Shown: piece by piece, positions 5,159 through 11,316 of the stretch
Layout of the letters: the number at the start of each line of letters is the position of its first letter
How positions within the stretch are numbered: the first letter of the stretch is position 1
Assembly (NCBI GenBank): GCA_014380505.1
Contig: JACMJT010000137.1
Coordinates: 1-11,316, forward strand
Source: Hyphomicrobiales bacterium
GTDB lineage: Bacteria; Pseudomonadota; Alphaproteobacteria; Rhizobiales; Aestuariivirgaceae
Direction: 5' to 3'
DNA length: 11,316 nucleotides
Notes under the pieces: model-generated
Told to the model about the DNA's origin: nothing
Seen by the model: the letters and a program-made list of their open reading frames with translations, nothing else
Databases searched by the model: none
Translations under genes and position numbers: made by a program

Positions 5159-5758
5159 ATGACGAAGAAATTGATGACAAGGCGGTCGATTTTGCAGAAC
5201 TGGCTCGCTGCGACAGCAGCCGGGCTTGCAGCATCATTGCCGCGCGTCAGTGCGCAAGCCCAAACGCTTCAAACAACGCCCTTCTGCGATGACCAAACCG
5301 CGCCGACGATCGCTGGAACCGAAGGCCCGTTTTATACGCCGCGCACGCCGAGGAAAACGGACTTCCGGCAGGATGCCGCGGGCGACGCCTTAACGCTGAC
5401 GGGCTTTGTTGTAACCCGCGAATGCAAACCTATCGCCGATGCACTGATCGACCTGTGGCACGCCGATGCAGAGGGCGAATACGACAACGAAGGATACAAG
5501 CTGCGTGGCCACCAACTGACGGACGCGGAGGGGCGCTATGTGTTCGAGACGATCATTCCCGCCCCCTATAGCCGCCGCACGCGGCACTACCATGTCAAGG
5601 TGACAGCGCCCGGCGGACGCGTGCTGACAACACAGCTCTATTTCCCCGGCGAAGAGGGCAACGGCAACGATTTCCTCTTCAATGAGCGCTTGCTGATGCG
5701 CGTGGTGAACGCGTCGGATGGCAAGGTTGGGCGGTTTGATTTTGTGTTGGACGGATGA
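5159..5758 (+). CDS. Exported intradiol ring-cleavage dioxygenase
   Basis: A 199-residue member of the intradiol dioxygenase family, which uses Fe(III) to open catechol-type rings between the two hydroxyls. Residues 1-35 look like a twin-arginine signal (MTRRSILQNW, hydrophobic stretch, ending SAQAQ). The core follows: GTEGPFYTP (53-61), LTLTGFVVTRECKPIADALIDLWHADAEGEY, and RTRHYHVKV. Candidate iron ligands are Tyr108, Tyr137, His143 and His145, matching the family's two-Tyr two-His set. It is short and lacks the N-terminal helical dimer domain of catechol 1,2-dioxygenases, like other secreted members whose substrates are largely unknown. The ribosome site AGGAGA (5148-5153) is strong. Tat export would suit a cofactor inserted in the cytoplasm. 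The ring substrate is not deducible. Confidence 0.9.
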   Translation: MTKKLMTRRSILQNWLAATAAGLAASLPRVSAQAQTLQTTPFCDDQTAPTIAGTEGPFYTPRTPRKTDFRQDAAGDALTLTGFVVTRECKPIADALIDLWHADAEGEYDNEGYKLRGHQLTDAEGRYVFETIIPAPYSRRTRHYHVKVTAPGGRVLTTQLYFPGEEGNGNDFLFNERLLMRVVNASDGKVGRFDFVLDG

Positions 5759-5805
5759 GCGCTTAGCAACCCCATGAATATTACTGGAACACGGGAGTGA
5801 CCACC

Positions 5806-6815
5806 ATGAAAGAATTACACGTTTCGCGCCGGGGCGTAGTTGCCGGAGCAGCCGTCATGGCGGCGATGTCCGCGGCGGGGGCCGGTTGGGCACAGACTGC
5901 GGCCTCCGGTTCGCAACCCGTGGTGCTGATCACCGGAACGAGTTCGGGCTTTGGCAGGCTGATGGCCGAGACTTCGCGCGCAATAAATTGCGGGTTGTAG
6001 GCACGATGCGGGGCGTCGAGGGCCGCAACGCGCCCGCGGCGGCCGAGTTGCGCCAGTTGGCGAAAAGCGAACAGCTTGCCCTTGATGTCGTCGAAATCGA
6101 CGTTACCGATCAGGCGTCGGTGGACCGGGGCGTCGCGGAAGCCCTCCAGCTTGCCGGGCGGATCGATATTCTTGTCAACAATGCCGGTGTCACGGTTCCG
6201 GGACCAGTGGAGTTGCAGCCGGTGGCGGCTTTCAATGCCAATCTTGATACCAATTTAGGCGGAACGCTGCGCATGGTCCGCGCCTTGGCGCCGCAGATGC
6301 GCGAACGGAAGCGCGGCTATCTGATCCAGATCTCGAGCACGCTCGGCCGTCTCCTCGATCCCATGCTCGGCGGCTATTGCGCATCGAAGCTGGCGATGGA
6401 AGCTGCTGCCGACGCGCTGGCCTATGAGGAGGCGATATTCGGCATCGAGGTGACGATCGTCCAGGTCGCCGGTGGCTATCCCACACGGCTGCAGGCCAAT
6501 GCTTTGCGTTATTTCGACGAGATGGTTGCAAGTCTTCCGGGAGACGACAAGGCGCGCCTGGCCGCGTTCGAGAAACATATCGCCCACATGCGCAAAGACC
6601 TGATTCCCGACGCGACGCTGGATCCTCAAGAGATAGCCAATGCGGTTCATAGCCTTATTCCGATGGAGCATGGCAACCGTCCGCGCCGCTTCGCGGTCGG
6701 ACCCTTCAAGGACATTTCCGAAGGCCTCAACCAGGCCCACGACAAGGTTCAGGCGAATTTTATCGAGCAATCGGGGCTGAAAGAGCTGACCACGCTCAGG
6801 CGGGAGAAACCATGA
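5806..6815 (+). pseudogene. Frameshifted short-chain dehydrogenase (SDR) with Tat-like leader
   Basis: A classical NAD(P)-dependent SDR split over two frames. The ATG at 5806 has GGGAG 8 bases upstream. The first frame encodes a twin-arginine-like leader (HVSRRGVVAGAAVMAAMSAA, ending WAQ) and the cofactor-binding strand VVLITGTSSGFGRLMAET, then stops at 6000. From about 5971 the homology continues in the frame two bases on, as FARNKLRVVGTMRG, with NNAG at 6177-6188, SS of the catalytic serine strand, and YCASK with Tyr at 6375-6377 and Lys at 6387-6389. Restoring one base near 5971-5975 would join them into about 336 residues. All catalytic residues survive, so this is a recent mutation or a sequencing error; no slippery run suggests programmed shifting. 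The end overlaps the cupin start by 4 bases. Confidence 0.85.
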
Positions 6816-7270
6816 AGAAAACAACGCTGCTGGTTTTTGCGGTTACGGCGAGCTTCGCCGCTGCGCCGTCACATGCCGAGGTCGATGCCGCCATGTGTGC
6901 CGGTTTTGACGAAGCTGCCAAATTGCCGAAGGAGCAGGACGCCGTCAGCGCCGCACCGGAGAATCACCGGGTGCTCCTCGAAAACGAAGACATGCGCGTT
7001 CTCGAGGTCATCGTGAGGCCGGGTGAGCATGAAACCTTGCACCACCACCGGTGGCCAAGCGTGATGATCGTCGACGAACTGCCGAAGTTCGTGAACTACG
7101 ACAAGGACGGAAACGAAATCAAGTCATCGGCGCAAACGCAGGAGCGTCCGGAAATGCCCGTTGTGATGCGCATACCCCCGCAGGTGATCTTGCACTCCAT
7201 ACATAATACCGGCAGCAAGCCTTTCCATGCGATCCGCATCGAATACAAGCGAGCTTGCCCGGGGCAATAA
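6812..7270 (+). CDS. Secreted cupin-fold protein
   Basis: A 152-residue exported protein. Residues 1-22 are a Sec signal peptide (MKK, hydrophobic core, cleavage after SHA). The mature part carries cupin features: VIVRPGEHETLHHHRWPSVMIV, where His77-His79 and Glu73 resemble cupin motif 1, and RIPPQVILHSIHNTGSKPFHAIRIEY, where His128 or His131 resembles motif 2. A metal site is therefore likely, but whether it is an enzyme, a binding protein or a sensor is open. Cys29 and Cys149 could form a disulfide. The ATG overlaps the SDR stop (ATGA) and has GGGAGA just upstream, indicating translational coupling, so it belongs to the same operon and may act on a product of the exported dioxygenase. Confidence 0.85.
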   Translation: MKKTTLLVFAVTASFAAAPSHAEVDAAMCAGFDEAAKLPKEQDAVSAAPENHRVLLENEDMRVLEVIVRPGEHETLHHHRWPSVMIVDELPKFVNYDKDGNEIKSSAQTQERPEMPVVMRIPPQVILHSIHNTGSKPFHAIRIEYKRACPGQ

Positions 7271-7290
7271 TTTTTTGGAGGGCTGAACTC

Positions 7291-8145
7291 ATGATCCTTG
7301 TTACTGGCGCGGGCGGAAACGTTGGAACCGCCCTTGTTGAAGCGATGAAAGCTCGTGGCCACAAATTCCGCGCGGGCCATCATTCTTCGGAGAAGGCGGC
7401 CAAAGCCAGACGCGATGGCTACGACGTGGTGCAACTGGATTTCGCGGCGCCCCAGACGCTGGCGCCCGCATTCGCCGGCGTCGAAACGCTCTTTCTGCTT
7501 GGCACCGGCGTTCGCGGGCAGATCGAGCAGGAAACCAACGTTGTCAACGCGGCCAAGGCCGTAGGCGTGAAGAGGCTGGTCAAGCAATCGGTGTGGGGTG
7601 CGGCGAGGGAACAATATTCGCTGGCAAAAATGCACCGGGCCATCGAGCGGGCGGTGGAGGCATCGGGCATCGCCTGGACATTCCTGCGGCCCAACGGCTT
7701 CATGCAGAACTTTGCCGATGACATGGCTGGGCCGATCAAGGAGAAGGGCGCCATTTTTCAACCGGCGGGAGATGCGAAGATCAGCCATATCGATGTCCGC
7801 GACATCGCCCGCGTGGCGGAGCGGGTTCTCACCACACCGGGCCACGAGGGCAAGGCCTATGAACTTTCAGGCCCGGAGGCGCTGTCCTATGACGATGCCG
7901 CCGGTATCTTGTCGCGCGTGCTCGGCAAGAAGGTCACCTATACGGCGCTGACGGACGAGGCGGCGCGGGCTGGAATGCGGGCCGCCGGACTGCCCGATTT
8001 CTACGCCGATACGATTGTCGATCTGTTCCGGGCTTACCGGGATGGCATTGCCTCGCAAGTAACCGCGGAGGTCAAGCGCATTACCGGACGCCCGCCCATC
8101 GCCTTTGAGCAATTCGCCCGCGATCACGCGGCACAATTTCGCTGA
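7291..8145 (+). CDS. NmrA/QorB-type NAD(P)-binding protein
   Basis: A 284-residue atypical SDR of the NmrA-like group, which includes NAD(P)H:quinone oxidoreductase QorB and redox-sensing regulators. The N-terminus MILVTGAGGNVGTALVEAM is a Rossmann strand with the GxxGxxG motif at residues 6-12. RAGHHSSEKAAK follows the second strand. Later come NAAKAVGVKRLVKQSVWGA, TFLRPNGFMQNFADDM and ISHIDVRDIARVAERVL, all standard for the family, and a C-terminal ALSYDDAAGILSRVLGKKVTYT region. The ATG at 7291 is preferred over an in-frame upstream start because GGAGG (7277-7281) precedes it. No signal peptide, so cytoplasmic. It is the last gene of the operon and converges on the TPR gene with 7 bases between stops. 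A role in quinone reduction or redox sensing is plausible. Confidence 0.9.
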   Translation: MILVTGAGGNVGTALVEAMKARGHKFRAGHHSSEKAAKARRDGYDVVQLDFAAPQTLAPAFAGVETLFLLGTGVRGQIEQETNVVNAAKAVGVKRLVKQSVWGAAREQYSLAKMHRAIERAVEASGIAWTFLRPNGFMQNFADDMAGPIKEKGAIFQPAGDAKISHIDVRDIARVAERVLTTPGHEGKAYELSGPEALSYDDAAGILSRVLGKKVTYTALTDEAARAGMRAAGLPDFYADTIVDLFRAYRDGIASQVTAEVKRITGRPPIAFEQFARDHAAQFR

Positions 8146-8152
8146 AGCATGA

Positions 8153-8881
8153 CTATGGCGTCATGCCATGGTCGGCGAATATTCTGGCGATGTTGGAGTT
8201 CAACCTCAGGGCTTCGCGTATATCGGTGTTGCCTTCCTCCGCGCGGCCGAGGCGGAGTGCCGCGATGCCGCGGCCATAGAGGAAGTCAGCAGTGCCCGGC
8301 ACGGCTTGCAATGCCATATCATAATCGGTCCAGGCCTCGGCGAATTTCCCCTGTTTCAGGCCCACCAGCCCACGGCTGTCCAAATGGTTCGGCGCATTGT
8401 TGGACAATCTCAGTGCCGTGTCGCAGTCGGCCCGCGCAACGTCGAGGTCGGTGCCCAGCAGGGCGCGCGCCCAGCATCTGCTATTGAAAGTTTCCATATC
8501 CCGGGGATCAAGCCGGATGGCCTCGTCGTAGTCGGCAATGGCCTGCTTGAAATGACCACGTCCCCTATGGGCAACGCCGCGCAATGAGAATGCTTCGGCA
8601 TCCAGGGAATTGCGCCGGATTATTGAATCCAGGTCAGTTACAGCGCCATCAAAGTCGGCGTTGGCACGGTCAATATCGCCTTTCAGTCTGTAAGCAATCC
8701 CGCGCATTGTGCGGGCAGCAACCACTTCCTTGGGGCTGAACCCGCCCTGTTCGATGATCTGCGTACAGGCTAGAAGGCGGAGATCCATGTCATAAAGTTG
8801 CCCGCAACCATCGAGGGGATTCGCACTTCCGTTCAAGGAAGCAAGGAACGTCCAAAACATGAAAAAAATGCTCGCGCTCAA
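8153..8881 (-). CDS. TPR-repeat protein, downstream paralogue
   Basis: A 242-residue protein. Residues 1 to about 18 are hydrophobic (SIFFMFWTFLASL) and look like a signal or anchor, then tandem tetratricopeptide helices: RGIAYRLKGDIDRANADFD, RGVAHRGRGHFKQAIADYDEAIRLDP, RCWARALLGTDLDVARADCDTAL, RGLVGLKQGKFAEAWTDYDMAL, RGIAALRLGRAEEGNTDIREAL. TPR proteins are scaffolds for protein contacts; the partner is unknown. The start is TTG at 8881, chosen because GAGG lies 6 bases upstream and the paralogue aligns from the same point. It lies 34 bases downstream of that paralogue with no promoter visible between, so they form one operon. The Cys-containing third unit (RCWARAL, ARADC) is conserved in both copies. 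Confidence 0.88.
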   Translation of the reverse strand: MSASIFFMFWTFLASLNGSANPLDGCGQLYDMDLRLLACTQIIEQGGFSPKEVVAARTMRGIAYRLKGDIDRANADFDGAVTDLDSIIRRNSLDAEAFSLRGVAHRGRGHFKQAIADYDEAIRLDPRDMETFNSRCWARALLGTDLDVARADCDTALRLSNNAPNHLDSRGLVGLKQGKFAEAWTDYDMALQAVPGTADFLYGRGIAALRLGRAEEGNTDIREALRLNSNIARIFADHGMTP

Positions 8882-8915
8882 GGGCCACCTCGTTCGATTT
8901 TGCTACTGAGCCCGC

Positions 8916-9677
8916 CTAGGGCGCAATTCCATAACTGGCGAACATCCCGCCTATATTGGCTTTTAGCCTGAGAGCCTCCTGCAAGTCGGCATTGCCTTCC
9001 GCCGTGCGGCCCATGCGGAGCGCGGCGATGCCGCGGCCATAGAGATAATGGGCGGTGTCTGAACGGAAATAGAAAGAGTTTGGATCCACTTTGGCCTGCG
9101 CCGCATCGTAATCGGCCCAGGCTTCGGCGAATTTTCCTTGTTTCAAACCAAGCAAGCCGCGGCTGTCCAGATAATCCGCTCTGCTGTTCGAGAGTTTTAT
9201 CGCCGTATCGCAATCGGCGCGCGCCAGGTCGAACTCGGCGCCCCACAGGGCCCGTGCCCAGCACCGCATGTTGATAGCCTCCAGGCCTTGAGGGTCAAGG
9301 CGGATTGCCTCGCCATAATCGGCAATGGCCTCGGGGAAATGTTTGCGGCCCATACGAGCGCGGGCGCGCATAAAAAATGCGTCCGCGCTCAGGGAATTGC
9401 TCTGGATTTTTACGTCGATGCCGGCGATCGCGCGGTCGAAGTCGGCATTGGCGCGATCGATGTCGCTCCGGTAGCTGTGGGCAAACCCACGGCTCAGGAA
9501 GGCCGACGTCACGTTATCTGGGGTATGCCCCGGTTGTTCGAGGATCCGCGTACATTCCTGAATTGCCAGGTCGAAGTCGTCGTCCTGCAGGCATAGTGCC
9601 AACGGATCCGCACCCCCACCCAGGGTGCTCAAAAAAGCCCAAAGCAGGAAAAAAATAGTACTCGCGCCCAATGCCAT
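8916..9677 (-). CDS. TPR-repeat protein, upstream paralogue
   Basis: A protein of 251-253 residues closely related to its neighbour along its whole length, so the pair arose by tandem duplication. A hydrophobic N-terminus (TIFFLLWAFLSTLGGG) precedes TPR units: RGFAHSYRSDIDRANADFD, RARARMGRKHFPEAIADYGEAIRLDP, RCWARALWGAEFDLARADCDTAI, RGLLGLKQGKFAEAWADYDAA, RGIAALRMGRTAEGNADLQEAL. It has an insert of about ten residues (NSFYFRSDTA area) before the last unit that the other copy lacks. The start is either ATG 9677 or TTG 9671. The TTG is attractive because GGAG then lies 6 bases upstream, exactly as at the paralogue's TTG; the ATG would leave no spacing. Divergent from mgtE. Probably periplasmic or membrane-tethered; function unknown. 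Confidence 0.88.
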   Translation of the reverse strand: MALGASTIFFLLWAFLSTLGGGADPLALCLQDDDFDLAIQECTRILEQPGHTPDNVTSAFLSRGFAHSYRSDIDRANADFDRAIAGIDVKIQSNSLSADAFFMRARARMGRKHFPEAIADYGEAIRLDPQGLEAINMRCWARALWGAEFDLARADCDTAIKLSNSRADYLDSRGLLGLKQGKFAEAWADYDAAQAKVDPNSFYFRSDTAHYLYGRGIAALRMGRTAEGNADLQEALRLKANIGGMFASYGIAP

Positions 9678-9694
9678 CTCCCGTGATTCCGGAG

Positions 9695-9723
9695 GTTGTG
9701 AGCTAGGCGGCTTTTCTTGTCAA
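9695..9723 (-). promoter_or_regulatory. Candidate promoter of the TPR operon
   Basis: On the minus strand, a perfect TTGACA (complement of 9718-9723), a 17-base spacer, and CACAAC (complement of 9695-9700, three of six to the -10 consensus). Transcription would start near 9688, leaving a leader of about 15 bases. Motif-based inference. Confidence 0.38.
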
Positions 9724-9795
9724 ATCCGTGGCCCGCAAGCGGCATTACCGGCAATTGACCTTGCGCGTGACGCTGGAATCCTCTTGAGAAGCGGC

Positions 9796-11175
9796 ATGAC
9801 GGATGTCCAGCAAGAAACCGCCATCCGCGACGAGTGGGGGGCAATCGACGGCAGCTTTATCGAGCAGGTGACGGCGGCTCTGGGGGACGCCGACGCCAAG
9901 GCCATTCGCGGCCTTACCCGCGATCTCCATGCGGCCGACCTCGCCGATCTTATCGAAAGCCTCGACCAGGCCGATCGCGTCCGCCTCATCACAGCGCTTG
10001 GCCGGGGCTTCGATGTGGAGGCGCTGGCCGAGCTCGACGAAACCGTGCGCGACGAGCTGATGGAGGCGCTGCCCAATGAGGTGATCGCCTCCGCCATCAA
10101 GAAGCTCGACACGGATGACGCGCTCTATCTGATCGAAGACCTCGAAGAATCCGAGCAGCAGGACATTCTCGCCAAGGTGCCGGAACAGGACCGGGCGGCA
10201 CTGTCGCGGGGGCTTCACTATCCCGAAGAAACCGCCGGCCGCCTGATGCAAACGGAATTCGTGGCGGTGCCCGAATTCTGGAGTATCGGCAAGACCATCG
10301 ACTTTATGCGCACCGAAAAGGCCCTGCCTGAGAGTTTCGTCGAAATCTATGTCATTGATCCAGGCTTCCATCTCAAGGGCTTCGTGCCGCTGAGTCGGCT
10401 GTTGCGAAGCCCCCGCGACAGGAAGATCGCCGCCGTCATGGACGAGGAGCAGACGGTCTTCAAAGTCACCGACGGGCAGGACGAGGTGGCTTACAAATTC
10501 AAGCAGTACAACCTCGTATCGGCGGCGGTTACCGACGAGGCGGGCCGGCTTGTCGGCATGCTGATGGTCGACGACATCGTCGACGTGATCCACGAGGAGG
10601 CGGAGGAAGACATCCTGCACCTGGGCGGCGTCGGCGATGAGTCTATTTCCGATACGGTGGCAGCGGCCACGCGCTCGCGCTTCACCTGGCTTTCCATCAA
10701 CCTTCTGACGGCGGTGCTGGCGTCCTGGGTGATCTCGTGGTTTGACGCCACCTTGCAGCAAATGGTGGCGCTGGCCATTCTGATGCCGGTGGTCGCCTCG
10801 CAAGGCGGCAATGCCGCGACCCAGACCATGACGGTGGTGGTTCGCGCCCTGGCGACCCGCACGCTGGGTCCGCAGAATCTCCTGCGCGTCACCTTGCGCG
10901 AAAGTGCGGTGGGATTGATCAACGGATTGCTCTTTGCGCTGATCATGGGCCTCTTTGCCTGGTGGTGGTTTGGCTCCGGGCCATTGGGAATCATCATCGG
11001 TGCTGCGATGGTGATCAACCTCATGGCGGCAGCACTTGGCGGCATGCTGATCCCGGTCGTGCTCGACCGCTTCGACATCGATCCGGCGATTTCCTCGGGC
11101 GCCTTCGTCACCACCGTGACGGACGTGGTCGGCTTCTTTGCGTTCCTCGGGCTGGCGTCGATCTGGTTGGTTTAG
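9796..11175 (+). CDS. mgtE: MgtE-family magnesium transporter
   Basis: A 459-residue MgtE-type Mg2+ channel/transporter of normal length. Residues about 20-135 form the acidic helical N domain (HAADLADLIESLD, LPNEVIASAIKKLDTDDAL). A CBS-pair region follows from PEETAGRLMQTEFV (143-156) to about 270, including GFVPLSRLL and GRLVGMLMVDDIVDVI, and ends at the acidic linker EEAEEDIL. The pore domain has about five helices from residue 297, with the signature VASQGGNAATQT (333-344) and Asp443 in the last helix, the position of the pore aspartate in known MgtE. In the family, cytosolic Mg2+ bound between the N and CBS domains closes the pore. The ATG at 9796 is chosen although the frame is open to 9625, because the earlier part overlaps the divergent TPR gene and has no MgtE homology. 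No M-box riboswitch is visible in the 118-base leader. Confidence 0.95.
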   Translation: MTDVQQETAIRDEWGAIDGSFIEQVTAALGDADAKAIRGLTRDLHAADLADLIESLDQADRVRLITALGRGFDVEALAELDETVRDELMEALPNEVIASAIKKLDTDDALYLIEDLEESEQQDILAKVPEQDRAALSRGLHYPEETAGRLMQTEFVAVPEFWSIGKTIDFMRTEKALPESFVEIYVIDPGFHLKGFVPLSRLLRSPRDRKIAAVMDEEQTVFKVTDGQDEVAYKFKQYNLVSAAVTDEAGRLVGMLMVDDIVDVIHEEAEEDILHLGGVGDESISDTVAAATRSRFTWLSINLLTAVLASWVISWFDATLQQMVALAILMPVVASQGGNAATQTMTVVVRALATRTLGPQNLLRVTLRESAVGLINGLLFALIMGLFAWWWFGSGPLGIIIGAAMVINLMAAALGGMLIPVVLDRFDIDPAISSGAFVTTVTDVVGFFAFLGLASIWLV

Positions 11176-11185
11176 ATTTGGGGCG

Positions 11186-11316
11186 TTATTCGCTGCTCAT
11201 GGTGGCATGAAGCCTTGCTAAGGCGCGGTACGCTTCAGGCTGCGCCTGCCGGAGCTGAAGTGCCGCGATCTGACTGCGGAGCAGGGTCCGTTCGCTCGCT
11301 GGAAAGAGGTTGCTTA
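11186..11316 (-). CDS. C-terminal end of an unidentified protein (partial)
   Basis: A minus-strand frame enters from the right edge and stops with TAA at 11186-11188, giving the last 42 residues, rich in Leu, Ala, Arg and Gln: SERTLLRSQIAALQLRQAQP and then EAYRALARLHATMSSE. This looks like a real helical C-terminus, and the frame is open to the edge, but it is too short to assign to a family. It converges on mgtE with 10 bases between stops. Confidence 0.5.
   Translation of the reverse strand, partial: SNLFPASERTLLRSQIAALQLRQAQPEAYRALARLHATMSSE

Noticed and set aside
9625..9795. In-frame N-terminal extension of mgtE
   Set aside because: It overlaps the start of the divergent TPR gene and its promoter, and adds residues not seen in the MgtE family.
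9678..9795. Mg2+-responsive M-box riboswitch upstream of mgtE
   Set aside because: The leader is only 118 bases and shows no conserved M-box elements or terminator hairpin.
9745..10803. 352-codon minus-strand frame opposite mgtE
   Set aside because: His/Arg/Asp-rich antisense shadow without any domain; mgtE is unambiguous.
1..11316. CRISPR array, transposase, integrase, phage genes or rRNA
   Set aside because: No spaced direct repeats, no DDE or recombinase motifs, and no rRNA-like sequence were seen on either strand.

Overview
The window (about 11.3 kb, mostly G+C-rich, roughly 55-62% by eye) looks like chromosome from an alphaproteobacterium. The grounds are codon usage, the mix of families (AraC/cupin regulator, MgtE, TPR proteins, class II tRNA-Leu genes with encoded CCA) and weak promoters; no single marker proves it. 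Nothing here is a large new defence or mobile system. The interest lies in broken genes, a possible tRNA-associated insertion, and a small operon of mostly exported enzymes.

Region 1 (1-2233), tRNA-linked accessory segment: two tRNA-Leu genes (GAG, then UAA) are followed by an A+T-rich gene for a secreted NTR/TIMP-like protein, a convergent RelE/ParE-type toxin-antitoxin pair, about 500 bases without a credible gene, and a one-helix membrane protein with a threonine-rich tail. It closes at a 25-base sequence resembling a tRNA 3' end, 20/25 identical to the end of the upstream tRNA-Leu(UAA). This suggests an old integration, although no integrase is visible.

Region 2 (2283-3619), all minus strand: a 5'-truncated GFA/CENP-V-family remnant starts directly after the stop codon of a metzincin-like metallopeptidase gene, whose N-terminus carries a 21-bp tandem repeat. 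Upstream is a small two-helix membrane protein with two CxxC motifs.

Region 3 (3733-8145), regulator and operon: a minus-strand AraC-family regulator with a cupin sensor domain is divergent from a plus-strand operon of a SnoaL/NTF2-like protein, a twin-arginine-exported intradiol dioxygenase, a short-chain dehydrogenase (SDR) with a twin-arginine-like leader and a clear frameshift, a secreted cupin (4-base overlap with the SDR) and an NmrA-type NAD(P)-binding protein. The set fits oxidation or detoxification of a small aromatic or quinone-like compound; the substrate cannot be read from the sequence.

Region 4 (8153-11316): two tandem paralogous TPR proteins on the minus strand, transcribed away from a divergent plus-strand MgtE magnesium transporter, then the 3' end of an unidentified minus-strand gene that runs off the window.
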